Source: Diabrotica undecimpunctata
Taxonomy: Eukaryota; Arthropoda; Insecta; Coleoptera; Chrysomelidae
Direction of reading: 5' to 3'
NCBI RefSeq assembly: GCF_040954645.1
Contig: NC_092808.1
Span: forward strand, 79,402,389-79,466,388
Length of the DNA stretch: 64,000 nt
Below, one piece after another: positions 20,340 through 30,416 of this stretch. Each line of letters begins with the position of its first letter. The first letter of the stretch is position 1. Under the pieces are notes generated by a model. It did no database searches. It had not been told where the DNA came from and worked only from the letters and a program-made list of their open reading frames with translations. Made by a program: the position numbers and the translations under genes.

Positions 20340-23300
20340 TTACAATCTGGTATATAGTTTAGTCATTTTAAGATAACTTAATAAAGACTGTAAATTTGAC
20401 GTTAGTATACTTTTTAAATTATCACTAAGGGCACACGCGATTCTTTCGTTCTGGTACACTGGACACTCAACAATTATATGTTTCACTGACAACTGAGTAT
20501 TGCACTTGGTACACAACGGAGCAGCCTCCTGGTTGAAGATATGCTTGTGTGTAAGGAAAGTATGTCCTATTCGGAGTCGGTTAATGATGACTTGGTCTTT
20601 TCTATTATTTGGTAAGATGAGTTTGGTTCCTACTTGACTTAGACATTCTTTGAGTTTATTAGCAGTGTGATCCCAAGTAGTTTGCCACGCTCTGTATACG
20701 TGGGCTTTGATATTTACTTTGTGATCAGTCCAAGGCATTTGATTTATGATAGCAATACTTTGGTCGGTGGTTGCATTGCTTGCCAGAGAGTCCACTTCCT
20801 CATTACCACTTATTCCCATATGGGAAGGTACCCAGATAAAGGAAATATCTTTTTGTTGAGTCTGTAGATAAGATAACTCTTCTTTGATCTTGAGAAGTAT
20901 GGCGTGAGTTGTATATAGCTGTTTTATTCCAAGTAATGCGCTCATTGAATCGGTGATGATAACAAATTTGCTTTCGTTGATAGAACAACATTTTTTCACG
21001 GCCTGATGAATTGCAGTAAGTTCTCCGGTATATATACAACAATTTGTTGGGATTCGTATGGTAGACTTGACGTTTTCGTAGATGTAGGCTGCAGCATGTC
21101 CTTCATGACATTTGGAAGCATCAGTGAAGATTTGATGGGTTGTTGGGTATTTGGATATTACATTTTTATAAGCTTGCTGTATAAGGAAAGGATGTGTGGA
21201 ATGTTTCGGGAGTTCTTTTAAAGACGTGTCTATTTTTGGATGTTTAATCATCCAAGGAGGAACATTTACATGAATAGGCATAGTAAGACTGAACTGTTCT
21301 AAATTAAGACCAATACGTTTTATTCGTTCGGGAAATGGTAGTTTTTTTATTGCAATGTTTCTGTAAAGATCGGACGTTATATTTGTTCTGCAAAGTATTG
21401 TTGAGTAGGTTACGTTGCTGTTGTTTGCTGAAATTCTGGCAACGTAATTTAGTGATAGGAGTTGCCTTCGTTGGCTTAAGGACAGTTCATTAGCCAAAAC
21501 TTGTAAGCTACTTACTGGACTAGTTCTTGTGGCACCTAAAACTAATCTCAAGCACATATTTTGAATGTAGTCAAGTTTTTTTAAAGATGTTTTGTTAGCA
21601 GTATCGTAGCATAAACAGCCGTAGTCTAGTTTACTTCGTATTAGTGATCTATATAGAGTAAGTAAGGTTGTTATATCTGCCCCCCAAGAGGTATTTGACA
21701 GCATCTTTAGTAGATTAATTCTGGATTGGCAAGAACGTTGCAGATTGGTGATGTGGGTTACCCAGTTTAAGTTACGTTCAAAAGAAAGTCCTAAGAAATT
21801 TATTTCTTCTGCTTGTTTCAAAACAACTCCATTTAGTGTTAATTGAACATTAGGATAATTTTTTCTTTTGCTAAAAATTAAATAACGTGTCTTTTCACTA
21901 GAGAATATAAAACCCGTGTTTTGCGACCAGCTTTCAATTGTGTGTAAGGTAGTTTGCAGTATATGTGTTCCCAGAGTTACATTGTTTGTTCTTAGATAAA
22001 TGACTAAGTCATCTGCATATAGGCTAGTAAATACAGGTAGTTTTATTTGATGTATAATACTATTTATTGCAACTAGAAAAAGAGTAGGACTTAGAGTAGA
22101 TCCTTGTGGAGTGCCGTTTTGAAGTACTCGTCTGGAGGATGTAAATCCATTGGTTCTGACTCGAAAAGTTCGTGTTTCTAGAAAATTCTTAATAAAGGAC
22201 AACATGTGCCCTTGAACATCCCATTCTTGAAGTGTTTTTAGTATAAGATGTCTCCATGTTGTGTCAAACGCTTTTCTTATGTCAAAAAACACGGCAATAA
22301 GTTTTTGGTTGTGCAGAAAGGATTCATGTATACTTGATTCAAGTGTTATTAGATTGTCTGTTGTGGATCTACCCGTACGAAATCCACTTTGTCTGATACT
22401 TATTAGGTTATTGTTTTCGAGGTACCATTTAAGACGATAATTAAGGATTTTTTCTAAAAGTTTGCAGGTACAACACGTAAGTGATATTGGACGATAGGAA
22501 TTTGGATCGTCTTTTGGTTTATTATATTTAAGGATTGGAATTATAGTTGCTTGCGACCATAGATCAGGAAAGTCATGATGAATAAAAATATTATTAAAAA
22601 TATCAACTAATATTAGCTTTGCATTCAGAGGAAGATTTCGTAAGAAAAGAGGGTGGATATCATCAGGTCCTGGACTCGAATTTTTAGCACTTAAACAAAA
22701 TTCTAATTCTTGAAGACTTACTGGTTTGTTTATTGGATTGCCACTCTCTGTGATTTGTATATTTGAAGACTCCGTTAGTTTTTTGTGCTCTAGAAAGGAT
22801 AGGCTGTAATTAGAATCACTAGAATTACGTTCGTATATATCTGCTAGTATTTCTGGAATATCTTCTTTGTTTGAATGCATTTGGTTATTATATGATAGAG
22901 TATCTATACCTCGAAAGTATTTTGTACCTTTTATTCTACGGACTTTGTTCCATATGTTGCCTAAGGGAGTGGAAGGATTTATTGAAGAAACGTACTTTTT
23001 CCAACTTTCTCGTTTTGCTTTTTTGATTAATTGTCTGCTTTGAGCTCTGAGATTTTTAAACCTTAAAAGGTTTTCGATAGTTTTATGTTTCTTGTAAACG
23101 TTAAAAGCGTGTTTAGACAAAGTGAGTGCTTGTGCAATTTCGTTATTCCACCAAGGAACTGGCTGCCTTTGACTCGATTTTGTTTTTCCCACTGCGATTG
23201 TTGCTGCAGAAATAATAATGTTATTAAATATTTCCAGGTTTTGGTTTGCGTTATTGGTTAAATTATATTTGTTTGTTTGTTCTTCTATCAGTGTTCGATA

Positions 23301-24014
23301 TAAATTCCAGTCAGCTGACTTTATTTTCCATGTCTGGTGAATTGGAAAAGTTGATTTATCATTAGTGTTTATGGTTATCGTGATAGGGAAGTGATCACTA
23401 TCATATAAATACCCCAATGTGTCCCAATATAATAAAGGAGCTAGCGACGGACTGCATAAAGAGAGATCTATGGCAGAAAATGTACCATTGTATGAATTGA
23501 ACCTAGTAGATTTGCCAGTGTTTAGTAAGACTAAATTTAAATTATCAATGAGATTATTTAGGAGATTGCCACATTTGTCGGTTTTGTTACTTCCCCAAGT
23601 ACTGTTGTGACAGTTAAAATCGCCTAATATTATTTTTGGGTGTGGAATTTGGTTTAAAACATTGCTTAGTTCAGTTATGTCTAAATCAGTAGGATGAGGT
23701 AAGTATACATTGCAAATATTGATTTTCATTTTGTGGGTGACTGACACTGCAACTATTTCGAGATTTGTTTGTAGTTGTATTTCAGTTGACTCTATGTCAT
23801 CCCTTACAAAAATTGCTGTTCCGCCGCTTGAGTGATCTGCAACTCGGTTTCTTAGAAAAGGAACATAATTTTTTAATGTCACACTTTGGTGCTTGAAATG
23901 GGTCTCTTCTAGGCATATGACTAAAGGAAGATATTCGTGTATAAGAAGCTTAATGGATTCTATATGTGTAAAATAACCGTTGGGGTTCCACTGTAATATG
24001 AATGTGCTGGCCAT
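20340..24014 (-). CDS. LINE ORF2: endonuclease, reverse transcriptase, RNase H
   Basis: An intact 1,224-codon ORF from ATG. The APE-type endonuclease (about residues 1-235) shows 'LQWNPNG', 'CLEETH', 'LGDFNCHNSTWG' and 'DSDHFPITI'. The RT (about 440-720) shows 'SSPGPDDIHP', 'RPISLTCCTCKLLEKI', 'FFDIRKAFDT', 'TPQGSTLSPTLF' and active-site 'LYADDLVIYL' near residue 665. RNase H shows 'IFTDASK' (near 964), a Glu in 'TGELTAI', 'ITDSMSALLG' and 'WVPSHMGISGNEEVD' (near 1062). A C-terminal CX2C...HX4C motif ('LCTKCNTQLSVKHIIVECP') lies near 1166. It should nick target DNA and copy element RNA by target-primed reverse transcription. It starts 22 bases after the ORF1 stop, so translation may depend on reinitiation. 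Confidence 0.95.
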   Translation of the reverse strand: MASTFILQWNPNGYFTHIESIKLLIHEYLPLVICLEETHFKHQSVTLKNYVPFLRNRVADHSSGGTAIFVRDDIESTEIQLQTNLEIVAVSVTHKMKINICNVYLPHPTDLDITELSNVLNQIPHPKIILGDFNCHNSTWGSNKTDKCGNLLNNLIDNLNLVLLNTGKSTRFNSYNGTFSAIDLSLCSPSLAPLLYWDTLGYLYDSDHFPITITINTNDKSTFPIHQTWKIKSADWNLYRTLIEEQTNKYNLTNNANQNLEIFNNIIISAATIAVGKTKSSQRQPVPWWNNEIAQALTLSKHAFNVYKKHKTIENLLRFKNLRAQSRQLIKKAKRESWKKYVSSINPSTPLGNIWNKVRRIKGTKYFRGIDTLSYNNQMHSNKEDIPEILADIYERNSSDSNYSLSFLEHKKLTESSNIQITESGNPINKPVSLQELEFCLSAKNSSPGPDDIHPLFLRNLPLNAKLILVDIFNNIFIHHDFPDLWSQATIIPILKYNKPKDDPNSYRPISLTCCTCKLLEKILNYRLKWYLENNNLISIRQSGFRTGRSTTDNLITLESSIHESFLHNQKLIAVFFDIRKAFDTTWRHLILKTLQEWDVQGHMLSFIKNFLETRTFRVRTNGFTSSRRVLQNGTPQGSTLSPTLFLVAINSIIHQIKLPVFTSLYADDLVIYLRTNNVTLGTHILQTTLHTIESWSQNTGFIFSSEKTRYLIFSKRKNYPNVQLTLNGVVLKQAEEINFLGLSFERNLNWVTHITNLQRSCQSRINLLKMLSNTSWGADITTLLTLYRSLIRSKLDYGCLCYDTANKTSLKKLDYIQNMCLRLVLGATRTSPVSSLQVLANELSLSQRRQLLSLNYVARISANNSNVTYSTILCRTNITSDLYRNIAIKKLPFPERIKRIGLNLEQFSLTMPIHVNVPPWMIKHPKIDTSLKELPKHSTHPFLIQQAYKNVISKYPTTHQIFTDASKCHEGHAAAYIYENVKSTIRIPTNCCIYTGELTAIHQAVKKCCSINESKFVIITDSMSALLGIKQLYTTHAILLKIKEELSYLQTQQKDISFIWVPSHMGISGNEEVDSLASNATTDQSIAIINQMPWTDHKVNIKAHVYRAWQTTWDHTANKLKECLSQVGTKLILPNNRKDQVIINRLRIGHTFLTHKHIFNQEAAPLCTKCNTQLSVKHIIVECPVYQNERIACALSDNLKSILTSNLQSLLSYLKMTKLYTRL

Positions 24015-24036
24015 TAACTCTTTATGTGTTAACTAT

Positions 24037-25374
24037 TTATTGTTGAGAACTTGATTCTTGGTCAGTTTCGTCAGTAGAAGAAGGACTATTGAAAAGCAGT
24101 TTCTTCTTCAATCTGGTGATATTGTTTTTTAAAGTTTTATTTTGTATTTGGGAATATATAAAGTTTAAAATTTCTTTTATTTCTTGGCTTTCATTTGAAT
24201 AATTTTTAACAATGACTTCAGGATGTTTTGAGTGAAGGGAATTTGCCAGAAAATCACATATTTCATGAAAAGTAAGTGTAAAGGAAGGGTTTCTATTTTC
24301 AATTTTTTCTTTAATTTGATTTAGAATAATTGAAATATCTTCTTGGGTTTTAGGCTTTTTCTTAGGTTTTTGAGTATCGGGAGGAGGTAGGTCATTTTCA
24401 AGAATTTCAGGAGAGGATATTTGTCTTTTAGTTGCAGGAGTAATTTTAGTGCTTTTTCTATCGCTTTCAATTACTAAGGAATTATCTTGGAATATTTTTG
24501 GTTGATTCAAGATTTGTAATTCATTGTTTGTTTGTGAGGAAGTGGTTTGGTCTTTTGTAGCTGATGCGTGATTTTGTATGGTATTGGGTTCTGGTTCCAT
24601 TAATGTTTCGGTATCTTCTTGGTATTGGTTTCGTGGTTGATCTTGTAGCTGATTATATTTTTCATTGGTAGAGTTATGTATATTCACGTGGTGGTCAGTT
24701 TCCATTTGATTAATTGAGTTGCTTGATGATGATAAAGAAGGACAGTCAGAATCTTGATGTCCGACAATCTTGCATCTGGAGCAGTTTAAACCATCTATGG
24801 AAATGTATAGTCGATATGATGTATTGTCGAATGAGATTAGAAATGAGTCAGGAATTGATGCATTTTCTAAAGGACTTATGAACATTTGCCTCCTAAAGCT
24901 GAGTACGTGGCTGTATTCTGAGTCTTGCATGCCTACTCGTAGAAACGTCATATTGGAGGCGGATTTTATACCCATAGTTTTTAAGTGCTCTTCAATTAAG
25001 CTATTAGGTATAGTAGGACATACATTAGATATGATGAGTCTCTGGGCGGGGGTTATAAGTCTTCTTACTTCAATCTGGTTACCATCAATATTTATATATT
25101 TGTGGGAGCTAAGAAATTGATCAACTACATATTTAGAGGAGAGGTAGATGCAGATGCGGTTGTTTGATATTTTGGATGCCCAAACAACATTTTTGGGCTG
25201 TACTATTGATCCAACAGCTTTTATATATTCGAAAACTTTTATTCCTTGTATGGTTGAAAGTATAATACCTTGGTCTTTTGAAGGATATTTGAAACTATTT
25301 AATGCATTGGAGTAAGATATATGTGACGTAGTGGGTATATTTCGTGAGGTAGCAGCTGATTCCGGTTCATCCAT
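24037..25374 (-). CDS. LINE ORF1: RNA-binding gag-like protein
   Basis: An intact 445-codon ORF starting at ATG with 'MDEPESAATS'. The N-terminal half carries the conserved block shared with the decayed ORF1 near 643-1203 ('NVCPTIPNSL', 'LSFRRQMFI'). One CCHC zinc knuckle ('CSRCKIVGHQDSDC', CX2CX4HX4C) lies near residue 205. The C-terminal half is Gln/Ser/Thr-rich, then basic ('KKPKKKPK'), and ends in a conserved segment ('NPSFTLTFHEICDFL'). By analogy with I-element ORF1 it binds element RNA and forms the transposition ribonucleoprotein. Only one knuckle is visible, whereas some I-type ORF1 proteins have three. Confidence 0.9.
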   Translation of the reverse strand: MDEPESAATSRNIPTTSHISYSNALNSFKYPSKDQGIILSTIQGIKVFEYIKAVGSIVQPKNVVWASKISNNRICIYLSSKYVVDQFLSSHKYINIDGNQIEVRRLITPAQRLIISNVCPTIPNSLIEEHLKTMGIKSASNMTFLRVGMQDSEYSHVLSFRRQMFISPLENASIPDSFLISFDNTSYRLYISIDGLNCSRCKIVGHQDSDCPSLSSSSNSINQMETDHHVNIHNSTNEKYNQLQDQPRNQYQEDTETLMEPEPNTIQNHASATKDQTTSSQTNNELQILNQPKIFQDNSLVIESDRKSTKITPATKRQISSPEILENDLPPPDTQKPKKKPKTQEDISIILNQIKEKIENRNPSFTLTFHEICDFLANSLHSKHPEVIVKNYSNESQEIKEILNFIYSQIQNKTLKNNITRLKKKLLFNSPSSTDETDQESSSQQ

Positions 25375-25764
25375 CTTCCCGCTGAGAATTTACGTACATT
25401 GGCACAGAGGATCTAAAGCCGGACTTGGCCACTTAATAAAATTAAACAGCAGCCTAGCCTAATTACTTGTTAGTAGCAAGAACCAGCAAAAAGTTGTTGT
25501 CAATAATCGATAAGTTGAATTGAAATCGATAAAATATTTTGCCTTTTAAACTTCTGATTTTAAGGTTATTAATAATGCAGTTTTGTACTCACAGAATTCT
25601 ACGATTTTCAGTACACTGTCACATTTAACTTTGAACAGGATTTTGATTTTAATATTATTCACTATTTACACGTTCAGAACTAAAGAAATAATAGTTTAAA
25701 TATTTAAATTTTTAAGAGAAACTTTGAAATGCGTCTAAACACTTTGACAGTTTTTTGACAATTC
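25375..25764 (-). promoter_or_regulatory. LINE 5' UTR, probable internal promoter
   Basis: 390 bases between the ORF1 ATG and the target duplication. I-group LINEs carry their own promoter in this region. No specific motif was assigned. Confidence 0.5.
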
Positions 25765-25778
25765 TCACAATTATTCTT
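25765..25778. repeat. Target-site duplication, right copy
   Basis: TCACAATTATTCTT, matching 20213-20226 and lying directly outside the LINE 5' end. Confidence 0.8.
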
Positions 25779-26600
25779 ATTTTTTCAATTATAGAAGTCT
25801 GTAAATTGACTTTACTTCAGCTATTAATAAGATGTGAGAGAAATTTTTTTAATGTATGTTTCCGACAATAATTCTGTAGTAGTTATTTTACAACATAATT
25901 TTTTTCGCATACTTGCTTCTAGTAACTTTTCGTATATCTCTTCAACGCGTACAATTCTACAATGTCTATTGTATTATTTACTTTATTTTGAAATTGTGGT
26001 TTTAAGCAAAAATTTTATATTTATTTCACATTTTTGAATTTAACGAAAACAGGAAAAATTTTAGGGGCGTAGTAATCTGATTTAACGATTTTATGATGAA
26101 AACTTTATCGCGTGATGACCATGTTTAAACTTAAAGGAAATTTTCTGTGATAATAACGTAAATTATGCCAAGTTTTCATTTATATGTAAATTCAATGACT
26201 TTAATTCAACCTGAGAATCACTTAACTCTAAAATTATTCATAACTTCTTCCCTTTAGAGCGGCCTTTGCCCCGTGTGGCCGTTTACAATGCAGTTTGGTC
26301 GTCCCCTGTAGAATTTTAAGACTTTGTTTAGTCTCAAACTTTATTTAATCTCTTTAGGTCTCTACTCTTATTTTGCTGGGTTTTAATGATATTAAATTTG
26401 TAAATTTAAGATAAATAACAGTAAAATCTCTTATGCACAGTTTTTTCAAGAATATAAACTTCCTTGGCAAAATTGATATATTTAAATTATATTTAAAGCA
26501 GACTTTTGGAAAATCATAAAAAAATGGATAAATAAAAGTGTATAGGCCGATTGTCGTCACCGTAGCACTACTGGAATTCTATATATACTAAGTATATATA
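25779..26600. other. AT-rich DNA without recognised content
   Basis: Probably the pre-insertion flank of the LINE. A slightly GC-richer patch near 26257-26310 contains a small CGGCC...GGCCG inversion but nothing I can name. Confidence 0.45.
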
Positions 26601-26604
26601 CTAT

Positions 26605-26710
26605 ATAAACTAAGGAACACTCGAAGAGTGGTGGGTGAAAAAGGTAAGGGAAAGAGTGCCCTATCCCTTATTAACTCATCCGCCCGTAGCCGTTGGTCAG
26701 TAAGTGAGAG
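26605..26710 (-). repeat. Mosaic dispersed repeat
   Basis: On the minus strand, 26640-26710 matches 36803-36886 near the 5' end of the RTE LINE ('ctcacttactgaccaacggc', then 'tacgggcggatgagtt'). The adjoining 26605-26640 matches 36345-36378 in the Penelope-like 3' region ('cccaccactctycgagtg', then 'ccttagttta'). The two pieces are adjacent here but about 430 bases apart there. Confidence 0.65.
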
Positions 26711-27432
26711 ATTGCTTATATATATTGTTATGATGTATTGTTTGTTTGAATGATGAGCAATGAGTATTTTTAATAATATAGGGTTTTTATCGCGGTTCTC
26801 AAAGAATTAGTTTGTAAGTACTTTTTTAAATTATCTTTATTATAACTATTATGAAACACACATATATATCTAACCTAGCCAATGTAAATTTAAAATAAAC
26901 TATGTTTAAATTGATACTCTTATCAAACTAATTAAATTCTATAGACAATGTAAAATTTAAACAAACTATCTTCAAAATTGAAATTGTTATGACATTAACT
27001 AAATTATATTAACAAAATTTTGTACCTTTCTTTCACTGAATGCCTAAATGAACTGTTTTTCACTATATAGATTCTAATCACCACTGACTGTCTTCGTACT
27101 TCAGTTATCCTTGTTTTTGTGAAATTACTTTTTCCAATTATCAGCTTCTACCAATTTAAGATATATTTTTCTTCACCAGCATTTATAAACCACCAAGCAA
27201 ACCAGCAAAACAGCATTTATATTTATTCTTCTTTTCAATATACCAATATCCAATTATTATAAGTTGATTTATACTATTACTTTTTTAATCTTCAATAATT
27301 ATTTGTGTATAATTATAAATGTGCATTAAAATATATGCATAATTTTTAATCTTCATTTAACTCACTATATTAAACAATTTGACTATTTGTAACTGATTGA
27401 CTAATTGAATGGACTGGACGGACTTTCTTACT

Positions 27433-27623
27433 AAACTGCTTGACTGATTTACTAAAACTGTGAACAATTGACTTCACTAACTAAATGTGTCTATCTTCTA
27501 CTAACTTTCATAATAAACTGCTTGACTGACTTACTAAAACTGTGAACAATTGACTTCACTAACTAAATGTGTCTATCTTCTACTAACTTTCATAATAAAC
27601 TGCTTGACTGACTTACTAAAAAC
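27433..27623. repeat. 82-bp tandem repeat, about 2.3 units
   Basis: Copies start at 27433, 27515 and 27597 with 'aaactgcttgactga'. The first two units differ at very few bases (for example gattt versus gactt), so the array is young compared with its surroundings. Confidence 0.9.
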
Positions 27624-27667
27624 TGCCCTCTTGAATCCAAATCACGGGTATTTATATCTTTTTGGAT

Positions 27668-27784
27668 GTTCTAGAATGATCTGGTAAGAGATCATGTTCC
27701 ATTTGTTCTATTACTTCTATATGGATGTTCTCGAAAAAACTATATGTTCGTTCCACAGACATAACCATTATTTCGAGAATGTTC
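27668..27784. promoter_or_regulatory. Cluster of heat-shock-element-like motifs
   Basis: 27772-27784 reads TTC GA GAA TG TTC, three alternating pentamers that fit the insect heat-shock-factor consensus exactly. Partial versions occur at 27668-27681 (TTCTAGAATGATC) and 27727-27735 (TTCTCGAA). In a putative LTR this could confer stress-induced transcription. This is inference, because three sites in AT-rich DNA may still be chance. Confidence 0.35.
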
Positions 27785-28769
27785 AACCGTAAACAATGGT
27801 CAAATTCTGCATTCTGGAGAATTCGTTAATGTTCTATTGATAGTTTTGTTGACATTTAGGCTTTTCAGATCAGAATAAACATTTAAATCATTAAATATAT
27901 ATAAATTAAACATTTTAAACTAACATTATTATTATAACCCCACTTTAATTCCTAATTAATTAAAATGTCACTTGGAGAGTATGTAGATCTGTCTGTCATT
28001 CACATGTATAGTTGGTTGCCTATGCACATGGCTCACTTATATATATTTACAACATTAAAATACAACTTTTTACAATTATTATATGCTAATTTATTAAAAA
28101 CGCCCTCACATAAATAATTTTTATTAAATTCTCTAGTATTTAACTTATTAAAATAACCAAATACTTGTTATATCTAAAATTATCTAGTATATAACTTATA
28201 AATTATTTTCTTTAAACATTTTTATTTCTCCCATATCATATCAATACCCCAAAATAATATTTAAAATAAATAATTTACTTATTATTTCTTTAAATATTAA
28301 TTTTCTCATACCTTATTAAATTTAATAAATCAATTTTTTTTTTATTTAACATGTGTTAAATACATCCCTGTTCGCTGTCTATGTCAAACTGTCATGTCAA
28401 ATAAAGCAATGGAAACTACGGAGAAAATAAACATAATCTAATCATCTATTATTGTGTTATGTTTATTTATAGACAAATTTTAGGAATTATTTCCATTCAA
28501 CAGGCTTTCATCCATATGAATTGGTAAGTTTTACACTTTATTATTATATTAGAAAGACATTTACACAATCAATTCTGTATCTAACCCCAAAATTATGATT
28601 TTTAGGGCACAAACAATTTCCATATGTATAAAATCATCAAGTATGATGTCAAATTGATTCACAATAATAAAATCTACCATCTATTTAACAAATCAAGTTT
28701 ATTGAATAAAATGGATATATCAGTGAACTGTTAGTGTTTTTATATTAGTGTTAAAAGGTATAGAAAACA

Positions 28770-30158
28770 TTATTCATTCTCTTCATGATATTGAAAAATG
28801 TCATTGATATGAAACATGCCTCTTAGTCTGTTCTCTGCATCTATTAACACATAACTATTTAGTCCATTCTGATTTTCAATTCTGTATGGACCTTCAAACA
28901 TTGGTAGTAATTTCTTACAACGATTTTCTTTAACATTACTTTTTCTAAGTGAACGAATTAACACTAGGTCTCCTTTTTGAAATGTGATTGGTTTTTTTAT
29001 TTTTCGATTTTGTCTTCTGATATATTTTTCAGCTTTCATCCTAATTCGGTTATTCACTTTCTGCATTACTTGTTCTAACATATCCTGATTATATTCACTA
29101 ATCCACTTTCTGTTTCCTATATGGCCAAACATTAAATATTCTGGTACTTCCTCTGTATTCAAATTATGTGTATTATTTAAAAAATATTCTACTTGTGGTA
29201 TATGTTGCTGCCAAGTTTCATGTTGATTTTGGCACAGTATCCTTAAATATTTTATAACTTCTTTAATATATCTTTCTGCAGGATTTGCCTGAGGATGTCT
29301 GATACTTGTAAAATGAATGTTGATTCCCTTTTTCTCACAAAATGCCCGAAATTTTTGGTTGTTAAAATATGTAGCATTATCTATTATGCAATTTCTAAAT
29401 GGTCCTATTTCTTCGAAAAATTGATTAATATATAATTTTAATGTTTTAACATTTGTTCTGGAGCAGGGATATAGTTTAATAAATTTTGTATATAAATCAA
29501 CTATCACTAGTATATGCTTTTTTCCTGTTGGACTGAGAACTAAATTTGAAATCAAATCCATGGAAACTGTATTTAGTTTTTCATATACAACATTAGATTT
29601 ATATGTGTTCTGGTTTTTGAAATTCTTTTCTTTGTTTAGTTGACATATTGGGCATTGGGTAGTAATTTCTTTTGCTATACTTATGTCATTCTTTGCAAAA
29701 TAATTGTCCCTAAATAGCATCCATAGCTTTCTTGAACCAATATGCATATAATTGTTATGTAAATTTTTCAATATTTTCTTTGCTAAAGTTCTAGTTATTA
29801 CATATACTTCTATGCCATTTATTATTTTATAATATACCCCATCTTTCCTAAGGACTTTTTGTTTTTCACTCAAATTGATCTGATCTCTTATAATTTCTTC
29901 TTTAGAATATAATCCTGTACTTTCTACTAATTGATTTAATCCAATTTTTATTGTTCGCTGCCCTTTTTGTGATGTATTTTCTAACCTTGATAAAGCATCT
30001 GCCACTATATTGGATTTTCCAGAAATGTATTTGATTTCAAAGGAGTATTCACTCAATATTAGACTCCACCGATATATTCTACTGTTTCCATATTTGTTAT
30101 TTAATATAGATGTTAAAGCTTGGTGATCTGTTTCTATTGTAAATTCATTACCCAACAA
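28770..30158 (-). pseudogene. Ty3/gypsy RNase H and integrase (pol, 3' part)
   Basis: 462 open codons. They begin inside RNase H ('IETDHQALTSILNN', 'GKSNIVADALSRLE'). The integrase zinc-binding HHCC segment follows ('HNNYMHIGSRKLW', 'CPICQLNKEK'). Next comes the core with Asp in 'SMDLISNL', Asp in 'IIDNATYFNN' and Glu in 'PAERYIKEV'. The C-terminal chromatin/DNA-binding tail ends in 'GMFHINDI'. The open stretch is long and the catalytic residues look kept, but it is cut off from the RT by a stop and frame disturbance between 30159 and 30420. Confidence 0.85.
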
Positions 30159-30416
30159 ATAAAATCTTAATTTTGTGACACAGTGTATTATACTTGCTAG
30201 TTCTAATTCTGAAACTGAGTAACCCTTTTCATGTGGCTTTGTAATTCTTGAAATGAATTGTATTGGGTATTCGACCCCATCATGTATTTGTAATAATACC
30301 CCTGATAATCTCTCTATTGATGCATCTGTTCTTAATATGAATGGCTGTTTTATATGCCTGAATGACTTGTGTGCGTTCTGGATCCATTTCGATTCCCTTA
30401 GTGTTAAGTTTATAAC

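Larger units (their letters stand above)
20227..25764 (-). mobile_element. Intact I-type LINE with poly-A and target duplication
   Basis: A complete-looking 5.5-kb non-LTR retrotransposon in the minus orientation. It has a 5' UTR of about 390 bases, ORF1, a 22-base spacer, ORF2, a 3' UTR of about 100 bases and a poly-A tail (T run at 20225-20242). The 14-base duplication at 20213-20226 and 25765-25778 defines both ends. Both ORFs are uninterrupted and all catalytic motifs I can see are present. The structure is that of a recent and possibly active insertion. RNase H and the CCHC ORF1 place it in the I group, close to the decayed copy at 0.5-5.9 kb. Confidence 0.9.
26723..28760 (-). repeat. 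Putative 3' LTR/UTR region of the Asn-rich-gag gypsy element
   Basis: This AT-rich region lies downstream of the minus-strand pol and begins at a TA run with TGTTATGATG, a plausible LTR edge. It contains an 82-bp tandem repeat (27433-27623), heat-shock-element-like sites (27668-27784) and the segment shared with 1-340 (27893-28235). No second LTR copy exists to prove the limits, since the 5' end of the element is missing. Confidence 0.4.

Noticed and set aside
26255..26310. GC-richer patch as part of an rRNA or tRNA gene
   Set aside because: No cloverleaf, A/B boxes or rRNA-like sequence could be recognised.
27433..27623. Tandem repeats as a CRISPR array
   Set aside because: The units are contiguous 82-bp copies without unique spacers, in a eukaryotic retroelement context.
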